From: Streptomyces abyssalis
Lineage (GTDB): Bacteria; Actinomycetota; Actinomycetes; Streptomycetales; Streptomycetaceae
Reading direction: 5' to 3'
Length of the DNA stretch: 64,000 nt
NCBI RefSeq assembly: GCF_001751365.1
Contig: NZ_LJGT01000037.1
Location: 888,124 to 952,123 of the forward strand
A program made the position numbers and the translations under genes. Each line of letters starts with the position of its first letter. The first letter of the stretch is position 1. Below are positions 10,063-19,075 of this stretch, in pieces. The notes beneath the pieces were generated by a model. That model searched no databases and was not told the DNA's origin. It saw only the letters and a list, made by a program, of their open reading frames with translations.

Positions 10063-11238
10063 ATGCCCCAGTACGGACCGCAGCCCGTCCAGCGCCGACT
10101 GCCCACGCAGGAGGCCCGCGACCTGCTGGACCTCGTGCGCGAACTGGTTCAGCGCGAGATCCGTCCCCACGCGGACGAGGAGGAGGCCGCCGGCCGCTTC
10201 CCGCGCGAGATCTTCACCCTGCTCTCCGAATCGGGCCTGCTGGGACTCCCGTACTCGGAGGAGTTCGGCGGCGGCGACCAGCCGTACGAGGTCTACCTCC
10301 AGGTGCTCGAAGAGCTGGCGGCCGCACGCCTGACCGTCGGCCTCGGCACAAGCGTCCACACGCTCGCCTGCCACGCGCTCGCCGTCTTCGGCACCAAGCA
10401 GCAGCGGGCCGACCACCTGCCCGGCATGCTCGGCGGCGGCTCGCTCGGCGCCTACTGCCTCTCGGAACCCTCCTCAGGATCGGACGCCGCGTCCCTGCGC
10501 ACCCGCGCCACGGCCGACGGGGACGAGTGGGTCCTGGAGGGCACCAAGGCGTGGATCACCCATGGAGGGATCGCCGACTTCTACACCGTCCTCGCCCGTA
10601 CGGGCCCCGACGGCCCGCGCGGCATCACGGCGTTCCTGGTGCCCGGAGACGCGGCGGGACTCAGCGCGGCGGCGCCCGAACGCAAGATGGGACTGAACGG
10701 ATCGCCCACGGCCCAGGTGCACTTCGACGGTGTACGGACCGGCGACGCCCGCCGCATCGGCGAGGAGGGCCAGGGTCTGACCGTCGCGCTGTCCGCCCTG
10801 GAATCCGGGCGGCTGGGCATCGCCGCGTGCGCGGTGGGCGTCGCGCAGGCCGCACTGGACGAGGCACTCGCGTACATGCTGGGCCGGGAGCAGTTCGGAC
10901 GGCCGATCGCCGACTTCCAGGGCCTGCGTTTCATGATCGCCGACATGGCCACGCAGATCGAGGCCGGGCGTGCCCTCTACCTGAGGGCGGCACGGCTGCG
11001 GGACGCGGGAGTTCCCTTCGGCCGGGAAGCCGCCATGGCGAAGCTGTTCTGCACCGACACCGCGATGCGCGTGACCACTGACGCGGTGCAGCTCCTCGGC
11101 GGCTACGGCTACACCGCCGACTTCCCCGTCGAGCGCTACATGCGCGAGGCCAAGGTCCTGCAGATCGTCGAGGGGACCAACCAGATCCAGCGCATGGTGA
11201 TCGCCCGAGGGCTCGCGGGCCCCGAGAGCGACCGGTAG
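10063..11238 (+). CDS. acyl-CoA dehydrogenase
   Basis: An FAD-dependent enzyme introducing the alpha-beta double bond in acyl-CoA, 391 residues, the family's usual size. The N-terminal helical domain runs to about residue 125 and ends in GAYCLSEPSSGSDAASLRT, the FAD-binding ACADS signature 1. Residues 130-230 form the beta domain (KAWITHGGIADFYTV). The C-terminal helical domain has ALAYMLGREQFGRPIADFQGLRF, then QLLGGYGYTADFPVERYMREAK and QIVEGTNQIQRMVIARGL, where the Glu of VEGTNQ is the usual catalytic base. AGGAGGAG lies upstream, better spaced for an adjacent in-frame GTG at 10060, so the start may be one codon earlier. It shares a 392-bp upstream region with the divergent chitinase. Confidence 0.93.
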   Translation: MPQYGPQPVQRRLPTQEARDLLDLVRELVQREIRPHADEEEAAGRFPREIFTLLSESGLLGLPYSEEFGGGDQPYEVYLQVLEELAAARLTVGLGTSVHTLACHALAVFGTKQQRADHLPGMLGGGSLGAYCLSEPSSGSDAASLRTRATADGDEWVLEGTKAWITHGGIADFYTVLARTGPDGPRGITAFLVPGDAAGLSAAAPERKMGLNGSPTAQVHFDGVRTGDARRIGEEGQGLTVALSALESGRLGIAACAVGVAQAALDEALAYMLGREQFGRPIADFQGLRFMIADMATQIEAGRALYLRAARLRDAGVPFGREAAMAKLFCTDTAMRVTTDAVQLLGGYGYTADFPVERYMREAKVLQIVEGTNQIQRMVIARGLAGPESDR

Positions 11239-11248
11239 GCGCGGTCAA

Positions 11249-11278
11249 GGCTCCGCGGCACCGTGAGGCCACGGAGCC
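11249..11278. terminator. hairpin between convergent genes
   Basis: GGCTCCG (11249-11255) pairs with CGGAGCC (11272-11278), with two further inner pairs after one mismatch. A second weaker hairpin, CCCTGCC/GGCAGGG (11310-11316 and 11331-11337), follows. They separate the acyl-CoA dehydrogenase from the convergent endonuclease-like gene. Confidence 0.5.
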
Positions 11279-11358
11279 GTGACCTTGCGACGCGGCCGGG
11301 CCCGTCCGTCCCTGCCCCGCCGCTGCGCGCGGCAGGGGCGGTTGGTGGGGCGTGCGGG

Positions 11359-12030
11359 CTAGGCCGCCTCCCTCACGTCCTCCACCACCTTCTTGTCGAG
11401 TGCCGCACGCACCAGCGCCGCCGCGAACCGGGCGCGGTCACGCTCGGCGACAAGCCCGGCCAGCTTCCCGGGCGACGTGGGCAGCCCCAGCCGCTCCGCG
11501 CCCTGCTGCGCCTTGGCGTCGAAGTACGGCCCGTACTCGGGCCACACCTCCTGTGCCTCCCGCAGGAAGATGTCGATGCCCGTCGGCCCGATGCCCGGCA
11601 CCTCACGGAGGCGGTCCGCGGTCCTGGGGTCCTTCCGCATGCGCCGCAGGTCGCCCTTGAACTCCTTCAGGAGCAGCTCCGCGCCGTGTCCGAGCTGGGT
11701 GGACGTGCGCTCGTCGTAGCGCCGGTAGCCGCCCGCGCCGAGGGCGTCGACCCGCTGCTGCCAGGTCGCGTCCGCCATCCGCCGGGCGTCCTTCATTCCC
11801 GCGTCGGACAGGGCCCGCGACGCGGCGACGGCGATGTCGGCCCGGATACGGGCGGAGAGCAGCAGGGAGAGCACCAGCAGGCGGTACAGCGGCGACGGTG
11901 TGTCGCGCAGGGTGATGCCCGCCTGCTCGGCGTACGTCTGGCCGTGCGTCTCCAGCAGCGCCCGTACCGTCGCCCGGTCCCCGTACCGCCGCGCGGGCTT
12001 GGCTTCCGGCCTGGTCTGTGTCTGTGCCAT
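11359..12030 (-). CDS. endonuclease III-like HhH-GPD protein
   Basis: A 223-residue protein of the helix-hairpin-helix DNA glycosylase superfamily. The hairpin reads LREVPGIGPTGIDIFLRE at about residues 142-159; upstream helices carry LVLSLLLSARIRADIAVAASRAL, the position where Nth and MutY have LLSAQTTD. The catalytic Lys seen after the hairpin in EndoIII is not evident and there are no C-terminal cysteines for a 4Fe-4S cluster, so base excision activity is uncertain. The ATG is preceded by GTGAGG. Homologues in Streptomyces are generally called endonuclease. Confidence 0.72.
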   Translation of the reverse strand: MAQTQTRPEAKPARRYGDRATVRALLETHGQTYAEQAGITLRDTPSPLYRLLVLSLLLSARIRADIAVAASRALSDAGMKDARRMADATWQQRVDALGAGGYRRYDERTSTQLGHGAELLLKEFKGDLRRMRKDPRTADRLREVPGIGPTGIDIFLREAQEVWPEYGPYFDAKAQQGAERLGLPTSPGKLAGLVAERDRARFAAALVRAALDKKVVEDVREAA

Positions 12031-12147
12031 CGGGGCCTCACTCGGCTGTCGCCTTCAGAGGCGATACGGGTGCCCAGTCAAGGCGCCGGGTCCACCCGCG
12101 ACCCGTACGGGACGGAATCGCCGGGCCCCGAGGAGACAGCCTGCCGG

Positions 12148-12549
12148 TCATGCCCCCAGCCGGTCGGCCCCGCTCAGCAGCGGCCTCGTGCGCGGGCCGC
12201 CCGCGTGCGAGAACGGCTGCTTCCGCCAGTCCAGCCCCTCCGGCAGGGTCAGCAGCGCCGTCAGACCGTGCTCCCGGTTGACGTCGCCGTCGGCGGCGGC
12301 CGCTTCACGGGCAGCGCGGCCGGATCCCTGGCACACCGTCAGCCCGAAGGGGTCCCACGGTGAGGCGCACAGCGCGTGCTCGGGGAGCCGCTCCTCCTCG
12401 GCGAGCAGCGCGATGGGCTGCCCGCAGTCCGGGCAGGTCACCCGGAAGATGTCGTAGATCCCGTCCTCGTACGCCCCGTCGGCCGCAGCTTCGTCCTCCG
12501 CCGCGGCCGCGGCCTCCGCGGAAGTGCGGATCCGCTTCTCAGTGCGCAT
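12148..12549 (-). CDS. small zinc-ribbon protein, function unknown
   Basis: A 133-residue acidic protein. An Ala/Glu-rich N-terminal stretch (residues 8-25) is followed by VTCPDCGQPIALL, a Cys-x2-Cys knuckle, with further cysteines at HALCASP and TVCQGSG that could complete a metal site. The start ATG is preceded by GAGGGGG. It is divergent from the Lrp/AsnC regulator across a 201-bp gap. I do not recognise a named family. Confidence 0.65.
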   Translation of the reverse strand: MRTEKRIRTSAEAAAAAEDEAAADGAYEDGIYDIFRVTCPDCGQPIALLAEEERLPEHALCASPWDPFGLTVCQGSGRAAREAAAADGDVNREHGLTALLTLPEGLDWRKQPFSHAGGPRTRPLLSGADRLGA

Positions 12550-12750
12550 GCAAAGCCCCCTCTGGTGGACCTGCCGGGCATCTCGCCCCCGGCCTCAGCA
12601 AGCACTTCCCGCGGCGTCATTCGCATAATCGCCGCACGCCCGGGGACACGGGAGCACCCGTGTGGCCTTGCTCACACAACAGGTCCGTATGTGCGCTCCT
12701 TCCTGCGCCCGGTGTGCCGGAGTGCGCCCGGCACAGTAGGTTGACCTGCT

Positions 12751-13191
12751 GTGGAGGAAGTGGACCGCCAAATCGTCGATCTGCTCGTCAAGGACGGGCG
12801 GATGAGCTACACGGACCTGGGCAAGGCGACCGGCCTGTCCACCTCGGCCGTGCACCAGCGGGTGCGCCGGCTCGAACAGCGCGGAGTCATCCGCGGATAC
12901 ACCGCGCTCGTCGACCCGGAAGCCGTGGGCCTGCCGCTCACCGCGTTCATCTCGGTGAAGCCCTTCGACCCCAGCGCACCCGACGACATCTCCGAACGCC
13001 TCGCCGAGGTACCGGAGATCGAGGCGTGCCACAGCGTCGCCGGCGACGAGAACTACATCCTCAAGGTCCGGGTGGGCACGCCCACCGCGCTGGAGAACCT
13101 CCTCGCCCGCATCCGCTCCCTCTCCGGCGTCTCCACCCGTACGACGGTCGTTCTCTCCACCCCGTACGAGGCCCGGCCTCCGTCCGTCTGA
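12751..13191 (+). CDS. Lrp/AsnC-family transcriptional regulator
   Basis: A 146-residue leucine-responsive type regulator. The start is GTG 12751 (MEEVDRQIVDLLVKDGRMSYTDLGKATGLSTSAVHQRVRRLEQRGVIRGYTA), the full HTH_AsnC domain with its recognition helix at about residues 25-46. The RAM effector domain follows from about residue 65 (FISVKPF, then EIEACHSVAGDENYILKVRV, where the GDEDY-like motif binds amino acids). A TAGGTT -10-like hexamer at 12737-12742 ends eight bases before the GTG, so translation may be leaderless. It lies 68 bp before the amidohydrolase gene on the same strand, a likely target (inference). Confidence 0.9.
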   Translation: MEEVDRQIVDLLVKDGRMSYTDLGKATGLSTSAVHQRVRRLEQRGVIRGYTALVDPEAVGLPLTAFISVKPFDPSAPDDISERLAEVPEIEACHSVAGDENYILKVRVGTPTALENLLARIRSLSGVSTRTTVVLSTPYEARPPSV

Positions 13192-13259
13192 CGCGCGCCG
13201 CCCGTACCGGCCCGGACCCGGCCGGTACGCACCGGCGGCCTGGCGGGAGACTTGTCGCC

Positions 13260-14900
13260 ATGACTGAGCGCACCGCCGAGGGGCACGAGACCCGCACCGT
13301 TCTGCTGCGCGGCGGGGAGGTGCACAGCCCCGCCGACCCGTTCGCCACCGCGATGGTCACGCAGGGCGGCAGCATCGCCTGGATCGGTTCCGAGGGCGCG
13401 GCCGACTCCTTCGCCGACGGAGTCGACGAGACCGTCCACCTCGACGGCGCGCTCGTCACCCCCGCGTTCACGGACGCACACGTGCACATCACCGCCACCG
13501 GCCTGGCACTGACGGGCCTGGACCTGACCGGCGTCCCCACCCTCCGCGAGGCTCTCTCCCGTGTCCGCGACTACGCCGCCTCGCGCCCCGCCGACCCCGT
13601 ACTGCTCGGCCACGGCTGGGACTCCACCCACTGGCCCGAGGGCCGCCACCCGGGACGCGCGGAACTGGACGAGGCGGCCGGCGGCCGCCCTCTCTATCTC
13701 TCCCGTACGGACGTCCACTCGGCCCTCGTCACCACGGCGCTCCTCGAACTCGTCCCCGGCGTCGCACAGTTGACCGGCTTCGCCGACGGCGAGCCCCTCA
13801 CCGGCGACGCCCACCACGCCGTACGCGAACGGGCCTACGGCACCCTCACACCCGCCCGCCGGACCGAGGCCCAGCGCGCCGCGCTCGCCCACGCCGCCTC
13901 GCTGGGCATCAGCGACCTCCACGAGTGCGCCGGCCCCGGCATCTCCGGCGAGGACGACTTCACCGCTCTCCTCGCACTCGCCGCTCGGGGCAACGGCCCC
14001 CGTGTGCACGGCTACTGGGCCGAACCCGTCGCCTCCGCCGCGGACGCCGCCCGCATCCGCGCCCTGGGTGCCGTGGGCGCCGCCGGGGACCTCTTCGTGG
14101 ACGGCTCGCTCGGCTCCCGCACCGCCCACCTGGTCTCGCCGTACGCCGACGCTCCGCACACCGGCAGCGCGTACATCGACGCCGACGGCGTCGCCGCTCA
14201 CGTCGCCGCATGCACCGAGGCCGGACTCCAGGCCGGCTTCCACGCCATCGGGGACGCCGCCGTGGCGGCGGTGACCGACGGCGTACGTGCCGCGGCGGAG
14301 CGCGTCGGCACGGACCGCGTGCGCGCGGCCCGGCACCGCGTCGAACACGCCGAGATGCTGGACGGCCGAACCGTCGCCGCCTTCGCCGAGTTCGCCCTCA
14401 CCGCGTCCGTGCAGCCCGCGTTCGACGCGGCGTGGGGCGGCCCCGACGGCATGTACGCCGCACGCCTCGGAGAGGAGCGCGCCGCCGGCCTCAACCCCTA
14501 TGCGGCACTGCTGCGCGCCGGTGTCCCGCTGGCCTTCGGCTCCGACAGTCCCGTGACACCGCTGGGCCCGTGGGAGGCCGTCCGTGCCGCCGCGTTCCAC
14601 CGCACCCCCGCACACCGCATCTCCGTACGCGGCGGCTTCACGGCGCACACCCGCGGCGGCAGGCGCGCGGTGGGCTCGGACGACGCGGGCGTGCTCGTTC
14701 CCGGCGCGCCGGCCGACTACGCGCTCTGGCGCACCGGCGAACTCGTCGTACAAGCGCCCGACTTGCGGGTCGCGAACTGGTCGACCGACCCCCGCTCCGG
14801 CACCCCGGGGCTGCCGGACCTCACGCCCGGGAACGGGCTGCCCGTGTGTCTGCGGACGGTCATCGGGGGACGCACCGTCCACGAGCGGCCGAACGAGTGA
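13260..14900 (+). CDS. YtcJ-type amidohydrolase
   Basis: A cytosolic metal-dependent hydrolase of 546 residues in the amidohydrolase_3 (YtcJ/exoenzyme regulatory) group. The start is the ATG giving MTERTAEGHETRTVLLRGGEVH. The N-terminal composite sandwich is followed by LVTPAFTDAHVHITATG with the HxH metal motif, GHGWDSTHWPEGRHP, LFVDGSLGSRTAHLVSPYAD, AGFHAIGDAAVAAV, RVEHAEMLD, SVQPAFDAAWGGPDGMYAARLG and FGSDSPVTPLGPWEAVRAAA, all family blocks. It ends with VLVPGAPADYALW. No signal peptide. It lies directly downstream of the Lrp/AsnC gene. The substrate is unknown. Confidence 0.87.
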   Translation: MTERTAEGHETRTVLLRGGEVHSPADPFATAMVTQGGSIAWIGSEGAADSFADGVDETVHLDGALVTPAFTDAHVHITATGLALTGLDLTGVPTLREALSRVRDYAASRPADPVLLGHGWDSTHWPEGRHPGRAELDEAAGGRPLYLSRTDVHSALVTTALLELVPGVAQLTGFADGEPLTGDAHHAVRERAYGTLTPARRTEAQRAALAHAASLGISDLHECAGPGISGEDDFTALLALAARGNGPRVHGYWAEPVASAADAARIRALGAVGAAGDLFVDGSLGSRTAHLVSPYADAPHTGSAYIDADGVAAHVAACTEAGLQAGFHAIGDAAVAAVTDGVRAAAERVGTDRVRAARHRVEHAEMLDGRTVAAFAEFALTASVQPAFDAAWGGPDGMYAARLGEERAAGLNPYAALLRAGVPLAFGSDSPVTPLGPWEAVRAAAFHRTPAHRISVRGGFTAHTRGGRRAVGSDDAGVLVPGAPADYALWRTGELVVQAPDLRVANWSTDPRSGTPGLPDLTPGNGLPVCLRTVIGGRTVHERPNE

Positions 14901-15571
14901 TGTATGAGTGTCCGTTACGGCCCGCCGACGCCCCCTCAGACTGTCGCCCCCGCGCCGCTTCCGCCGTACTGACCTGCTGATTCGGCGAAACGCCGCAGGT
15001 AGCGTCGCTGTTGACAGGCGATGCCCGCCGACGGGTAGGTTCGGCCAGGTCCACCACAGGACGTCCGGCTTGCCATTCCGCGCAGTCGTCGAACGCCGCT
15101 GGGCCAGGGGGTGGTGTACCGCACCGGGACATCACCACTGGGAGCCAGGTCCAGCGCCCGCGGCACGGGGGCGGAAGGTCGAGGCTGGCCGGCGGGTGTG
15201 ACCCGGGTGGGGCCCGGATGCTCAGTAGACAACGGCTCGGTCGACTCGCAGCCAGCGGGTCCCAGGTCGGCCCGAAGGGCACCGGGCCCCGACCCGCAGA
15301 CATTCACTCAGGACGCCGCCTCCAGGGCCCGGCTTCCGGCCTCCGCATCGGGGCTCCCGGGGCTCGCCACGGTCCCGTCCGGCCCTCCGCCGGTCCTTCC
15401 GGTCTCCTCTCCCTACGTTCGCCGAACTGCCGCAGCCGCATGCGCGCCCGTTTCCGCCGGCCCCGGCTCAGCGCTGCTCCGCCTGTGGCATTACCGGCCC
15501 AGGCCCCGCGGAGGCGGGTCGCCGTTATACGGTCGCTTCACCACCGCACGACCTGCAGGAAGGGCGCGACC
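14901..15571. other. 670-bp region without a supportable gene upstream of lnt
   Basis: Six-frame reading shows only frames with no family resemblance. A TTGACA at 15011-15016 is followed after 19 bases by TAGGTT, a plausible plus-strand promoter with a slightly long spacer, about 530 bp before the lnt start. Short inverted repeats occur downstream, including GTGGTG/CACCAC flanking an ACCGCACCGGGAC loop near 15110-15140. A long structured leader or a small RNA is possible, but I do not see the conserved cores of RNase P RNA, tmRNA, SRP RNA or a known riboswitch. Confidence 0.4.
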
Positions 15572-17512
15572 TTGCCATCGGGTTCCGACACCACCGCCGC
15601 ATCCGCCGCCGGCGGTCAGTCAGCCGAACGGCCGGCCGGCACGGAGGAGGCGCGCCCGCACGGCGTGACGCCGAACGGCGACGGAGCCGGAACGGAAGCC
15701 GCCGGCGGAGCCGGAACAGGAACCGGAGAGCCCACCGCGGCCCAGGACCCGGTCGCCCCGGACGCGGGGGACCCCTCCGGCCCCGCCCGTGACGGCGAGG
15801 CCCCCGCAGCGGTGCCCGCGGGGCGGATGCGCAGGCTGCGCGCCCTCATATGGCGTGAGGCCCCGCGGACCGCCGTCGCCGTCCTCGCCGGAATCGCACT
15901 GGCACTGGCCTTTCCTCCGTACGGTCTGTGGCCGCTGTCGCTGCTGACGGTCGGCGCGCTCAGCCTGCTCACCCGCGGCCGGACCCTCCGCCAGGGCGCG
16001 TGGACCGGATTCGCCTTCGGCTGGCCCTTCTTCGTCGTCCTGCTCAAGTGGCTCAACGTCGTCGGATGGGACGCGGTGCTGGGGCTCGCCTTCATCGAGT
16101 CGCTGTTCATCGCCGCGCTCGGTGCCGCACTCGCCGTCACCTCCCGGCTTCCGCTGTGGCCGCTGTGGGGCGCCTGTCTGTGGGTCGCCGAGGAGTGGGC
16201 CCGCGACCGCGTCCCCTTCGGCGGCTTCCCCTGGGGCCGGATCGCCTTCGCGAACACCGGTTCGCCCTACACACCGCTCGCCGCGCTCGGCGGGGCGCCG
16301 CTGGTCACCTTCGCCGCGGCCCTGACCGGTACGGCCCTGGCGGCGGCCGCTCTCGCCCTGTGGCGTCTCCGCAGCACCGGCGGGACCCGCCCGGAGGGGG
16401 AAGAGGAGACAGTCCCGGCGGCCTCCGCCGTCGCCGTCCGTACGGGAGCCCGCCGCCGGACGCTGCTGCCGCCGCTCGCCTCCCTCCTCGTCGCGGTCGC
16501 CGTGACCGCCGCCGGGTACGCCGTGCCCGTACCGACCGCGGCGGACGACACGGCAGACATCGCCGTGGTGCAGGGCAACGTCGAGCAGCCCGGCATGAAC
16601 TTCCTCGGCCGGCCCATGAAGATCCTCAACAACCACGTCGACGCCACCCTCGAGCTCGCACGGAAGATCAAGGCGGGCAAGGCCGAGCAGCCCGAGCTGG
16701 TCATCTGGCCCGAGAACTCCTCCGACCTCGACCCCTACCGCTGGCCCGAGGCCCGTGACCGCATCGACGAGGCGGCGAAGGCCGTCGGCGTCCCCATCCT
16801 CGTCGGGGCGCTCGTCGACCACCCCGGGACCAAGGGCTACGTCGAGAACCAGGGCATCGTGTGGGACCCGGAGAAGGGCCCCGGAGCCTCGTACACCAAG
16901 CAGCACCCGGTGCCCTTCGGCGAGTACGTGCCCTTCCGGGACGAACTGAGCAAGGTCATCACCCGCCTCCAGCAGATCCCCCGGGACTTCTGGCCCGGCG
17001 ACCGCTCGGGCGTCCTGCAGACGGGGCCGGCCCGCCTCGGCGACGTGATCTGCTTCGAGGTCGCCTACGACGAGATCCCCCGCGACACCGTCAACGCCGG
17101 CGCCCGCGCCCTCGTCGTCCAGACGAACAACGCCACGTACGGCAGGACCGGCCAGCCCGAACAGCAGCTGGTGATGTCCAAGCTGCGCGCGGTCGAACAC
17201 GGCCGGGCCGTCGTCACGGCGGCCACCAGCGGCATCAGTTCCGTGGTCGGCCCCGACGGCACGATCAAGCAGCGCACGAAGGAGTTCGAGCGCGACGTGA
17301 TCAGCGCCGAGCTGCCGCTGCGCGATGAGATCACGACGGCCGACCGCGTCGGCGCCGTCCCGGAGTGGGTGCTCGCTATGGTGGGCGTTCTCGCCTGTGC
17401 CGCGGCCTGGTTCGCAGGCCGGCGCGGCCGGACCGACCACCGGCCCGCGCAGCGGACGGGGCAGGTGCGGCAGACCGATGCACGGCGGAAGCAAGAGGGG
17501 CAGCAGCGGTGA
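15572..17512 (+). CDS. lnt: apolipoprotein N-acyltransferase
   Basis: A membrane enzyme transferring the third acyl chain to the N-terminal Cys of lipoproteins. The start is taken as TTG 15572 because AGGAAGGG lies seven bases upstream; this gives 646 residues. The first 85 are a Gly/Ala/Glu-rich hydrophilic extension beyond the usual length. Transmembrane segments follow (AVLAGIALALAFPPYGLWPLSLL, FGWPFFVVLLKWL and others), with PFGGFPWGRIAFANTGSP as a family block. The periplasmic nitrilase-like domain starts about residue 330 with IAVVQGNVEQPG; the catalytic triad positions fit LVIWPENSSD (Glu), QHPVPFGEYVPF (Lys region) and GDVICFEVAYDE (Cys). A final transmembrane helix ends in a basic tail. 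Its TGA overlaps the ppm1 start. Confidence 0.88.
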   Translation: MPSGSDTTAASAAGGQSAERPAGTEEARPHGVTPNGDGAGTEAAGGAGTGTGEPTAAQDPVAPDAGDPSGPARDGEAPAAVPAGRMRRLRALIWREAPRTAVAVLAGIALALAFPPYGLWPLSLLTVGALSLLTRGRTLRQGAWTGFAFGWPFFVVLLKWLNVVGWDAVLGLAFIESLFIAALGAALAVTSRLPLWPLWGACLWVAEEWARDRVPFGGFPWGRIAFANTGSPYTPLAALGGAPLVTFAAALTGTALAAAALALWRLRSTGGTRPEGEEETVPAASAVAVRTGARRRTLLPPLASLLVAVAVTAAGYAVPVPTAADDTADIAVVQGNVEQPGMNFLGRPMKILNNHVDATLELARKIKAGKAEQPELVIWPENSSDLDPYRWPEARDRIDEAAKAVGVPILVGALVDHPGTKGYVENQGIVWDPEKGPGASYTKQHPVPFGEYVPFRDELSKVITRLQQIPRDFWPGDRSGVLQTGPARLGDVICFEVAYDEIPRDTVNAGARALVVQTNNATYGRTGQPEQQLVMSKLRAVEHGRAVVTAATSGISSVVGPDGTIKQRTKEFERDVISAELPLRDEITTADRVGAVPEWVLAMVGVLACAAAWFAGRRGRTDHRPAQRTGQVRQTDARRKQEGQQR

Positions 17513-18279
17513 CGGACGGCGGACAGGCGCGGCGGTACGGCCCGCTCGGCACGGTTCTGGTGATCATCCCGACCTACAACGAGGCCGACAACCTCGAATC
17601 CGTCACCGCCCGGGTGCGCGAGGCCGTGCCGGAAGCCCACATCCTCGTCGCCGACGACAACAGCCCGGACGGCACCGGCAAGGTCGCGGACGAACTCGCC
17701 GTCCAGGACGAGCACATCCACGTCCTGCACCGCCCGGGCAAGCAGGGCCTGGGCGCCGCGTACCTCGCCGGCTTCCGGTGGGGCATCGAGCACGGCTACG
17801 GCGTACTGGTCGAGATGGACGCCGACGGCTCCCACCAGCCCGAGGAGCTGCCACGCCTGCTCACGGCCCTCAAGGGCGCCGACCTCGTACTCGGATCCCG
17901 GTGGGTGCCGGGCGGCCGGGTCGTCAACTGGCCGGTCTCACGCCGGTTCATCTCCCGCGGCGGCAGCACCTACTCGCGGCTGATGCTCGGCCTGCCGCTG
18001 CGCGACATCACCGGCGGCTTCCGCGCGTTCCGCGCCGAGACGCTCAAGGGGCTGGGCATGGACGCGGTGGCCTCGCAGGGCTACTGCTTTCAGGTCGACC
18101 TCGCCCACCGGGCGGTGCGCGCCGGGTTCCACGTCGTGGAGGTTCCCATCACCTTCGTCGAGCGTGTTCGGGGCAACTCCAAGATGGGCCGGGACATCGT
18201 CGTCGAGGCCCTGTGGCGCGTGACGGTCTGGGGCGTGGAGGGCCGTGTGAAGCGTGCCCTCGGCCGCAGGCACACTTGA
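17509..18279 (+). CDS. ppm1: polyprenol monophosphomannose synthase
   Basis: A GT2 enzyme moving mannose from GDP-mannose to polyprenyl phosphate; the product feeds protein O-mannosylation and cell-envelope mannans. 256 residues from GTG 17509, which overlaps the lnt stop by four bases (GTGA), so the two are translationally coupled. In mycobacteria the same two activities are fused or adjacent. Motifs: VLVIIPTYNEADNLESV at the N-terminus, VADDNSPDGTGKVADEL (first Asp pair), LVEMDADGSHQPEELP (the DAD metal site) and LVLGSRWVPGG, then TGGFRAFR and FVERVRGNSKM near the end. There is no C-terminal membrane domain, so it probably docks to the membrane through Lnt. Confidence 0.93.
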   Translation: MTDGGQARRYGPLGTVLVIIPTYNEADNLESVTARVREAVPEAHILVADDNSPDGTGKVADELAVQDEHIHVLHRPGKQGLGAAYLAGFRWGIEHGYGVLVEMDADGSHQPEELPRLLTALKGADLVLGSRWVPGGRVVNWPVSRRFISRGGSTYSRLMLGLPLRDITGGFRAFRAETLKGLGMDAVASQGYCFQVDLAHRAVRAGFHVVEVPITFVERVRGNSKMGRDIVVEALWRVTVWGVEGRVKRALGRRHT

Positions 18280-18282
18280 GGC

Positions 18283-18921
18283 ATGACGAGCCGCGCACCG
18301 TACCCTTACGAGCCGCCCCACGACGAGCAGGGCTCCGGCCGTTCCGCCGACGGGCAGCAAGGACGGCGGGGCCCGCGCCGTTCACGGGCCCGTACGTTGT
18401 TCCCGCTGGGAATGGCGGCGTGGGCGCTGCTGGAGATCTGGCTGCTGACGCTCATCGGGGAGACGCTCGGAGGCTTGGCGGTGCTTGGCCTGCTGGTCGC
18501 CGGCTTCCTGCTTGGCGCCTTCGTGATCAAGCGTGCCGGGCGACGTGCCTGGCGGCGGCTCGCCGAGAGCGTCCAGCAGGCGCAGCAGGCCGCGCAGACC
18601 GGACAGGCACCGCCGGAGAGCGCTGAGAGGTCCGGCGGCGGCAACGCCCTGACGATGCTCGGCGGACTGCTGATCATGGTGCCCGGTGTCGTCTCGGACG
18701 CGGCCGGGCTGCTGTGCCTCTTCCCGCCCACGGCGTCCTTGATGAGGCGTACTACTCAGCGCTATCTGGAGCGGCGTTCCGGTTTCGCGCCCGGCACCGT
18801 CGGCGACGCCTACCAGCAGGCCCGCCGCGCGGAGGAGCAGATGCGCATCCGCAGGCCTGACGGCAAGGTCGTCGAGGGAGAGGTCGTGCGCGACGACGGA
18901 CCGGAGCCCCCCGCCCGCTGA
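18283..18921 (+). CDS. fxsA: FxsA-family membrane protein
   Basis: A 212-residue protein whose central part is the FxsA domain, a small membrane protein known from Escherichia coli to affect exclusion of phage T7 by the F plasmid. Two closely spaced hydrophobic segments (LFPLGMAAWALLEIWLLTLIG and GLAVLGLLVAGFLLGAFVIKRAG) are followed by a Gln/Ala-rich cytoplasmic helix and a third hydrophobic segment (ALTMLGGLLIMVPGVVSDAAGLLCLFPPT), the diagnostic PG(V/F)xSDxxGLLL-like block. The C-terminal 60 residues are charged. It starts four bases after the ppm1 stop and so belongs to the same operon. Its role in Streptomyces is unknown. Confidence 0.88.
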   Translation: MTSRAPYPYEPPHDEQGSGRSADGQQGRRGPRRSRARTLFPLGMAAWALLEIWLLTLIGETLGGLAVLGLLVAGFLLGAFVIKRAGRRAWRRLAESVQQAQQAAQTGQAPPESAERSGGGNALTMLGGLLIMVPGVVSDAAGLLCLFPPTASLMRRTTQRYLERRSGFAPGTVGDAYQQARRAEEQMRIRRPDGKVVEGEVVRDDGPEPPAR

Positions 18922-18977
18922 AGCCCGCGGAAGTGCGGGTCCGCCGGACAGGGGCGGGCGGCTGCGGACACAGCAGA

Positions 18978-19017
18978 GCGCGGGCCGGTGACCTGCGGAC
19001 AGGTCACCGGCCCGCGC
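18978..19017. terminator. bidirectional terminator between fxsA and rbpA
   Basis: A perfect 18-bp stem (18978-18995 against 19000-19017, core GGGCCGGTGACCTG) with a CGGA tetraloop sits between two convergent genes, so it can serve both. Confidence 0.85.
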
Positions 19018-19075
19018 TGCGCCTGCGGACCGGCTGAAGCCGGACGGTCCAGCCGCCCGGTGCCGGCCGGTGTGG

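Noticed and set aside
14901..15571. Known structured RNAs (RNase P RNA, tmRNA, SRP RNA) in the lnt upstream region
   Set aside because: None of their conserved core sequences was seen.
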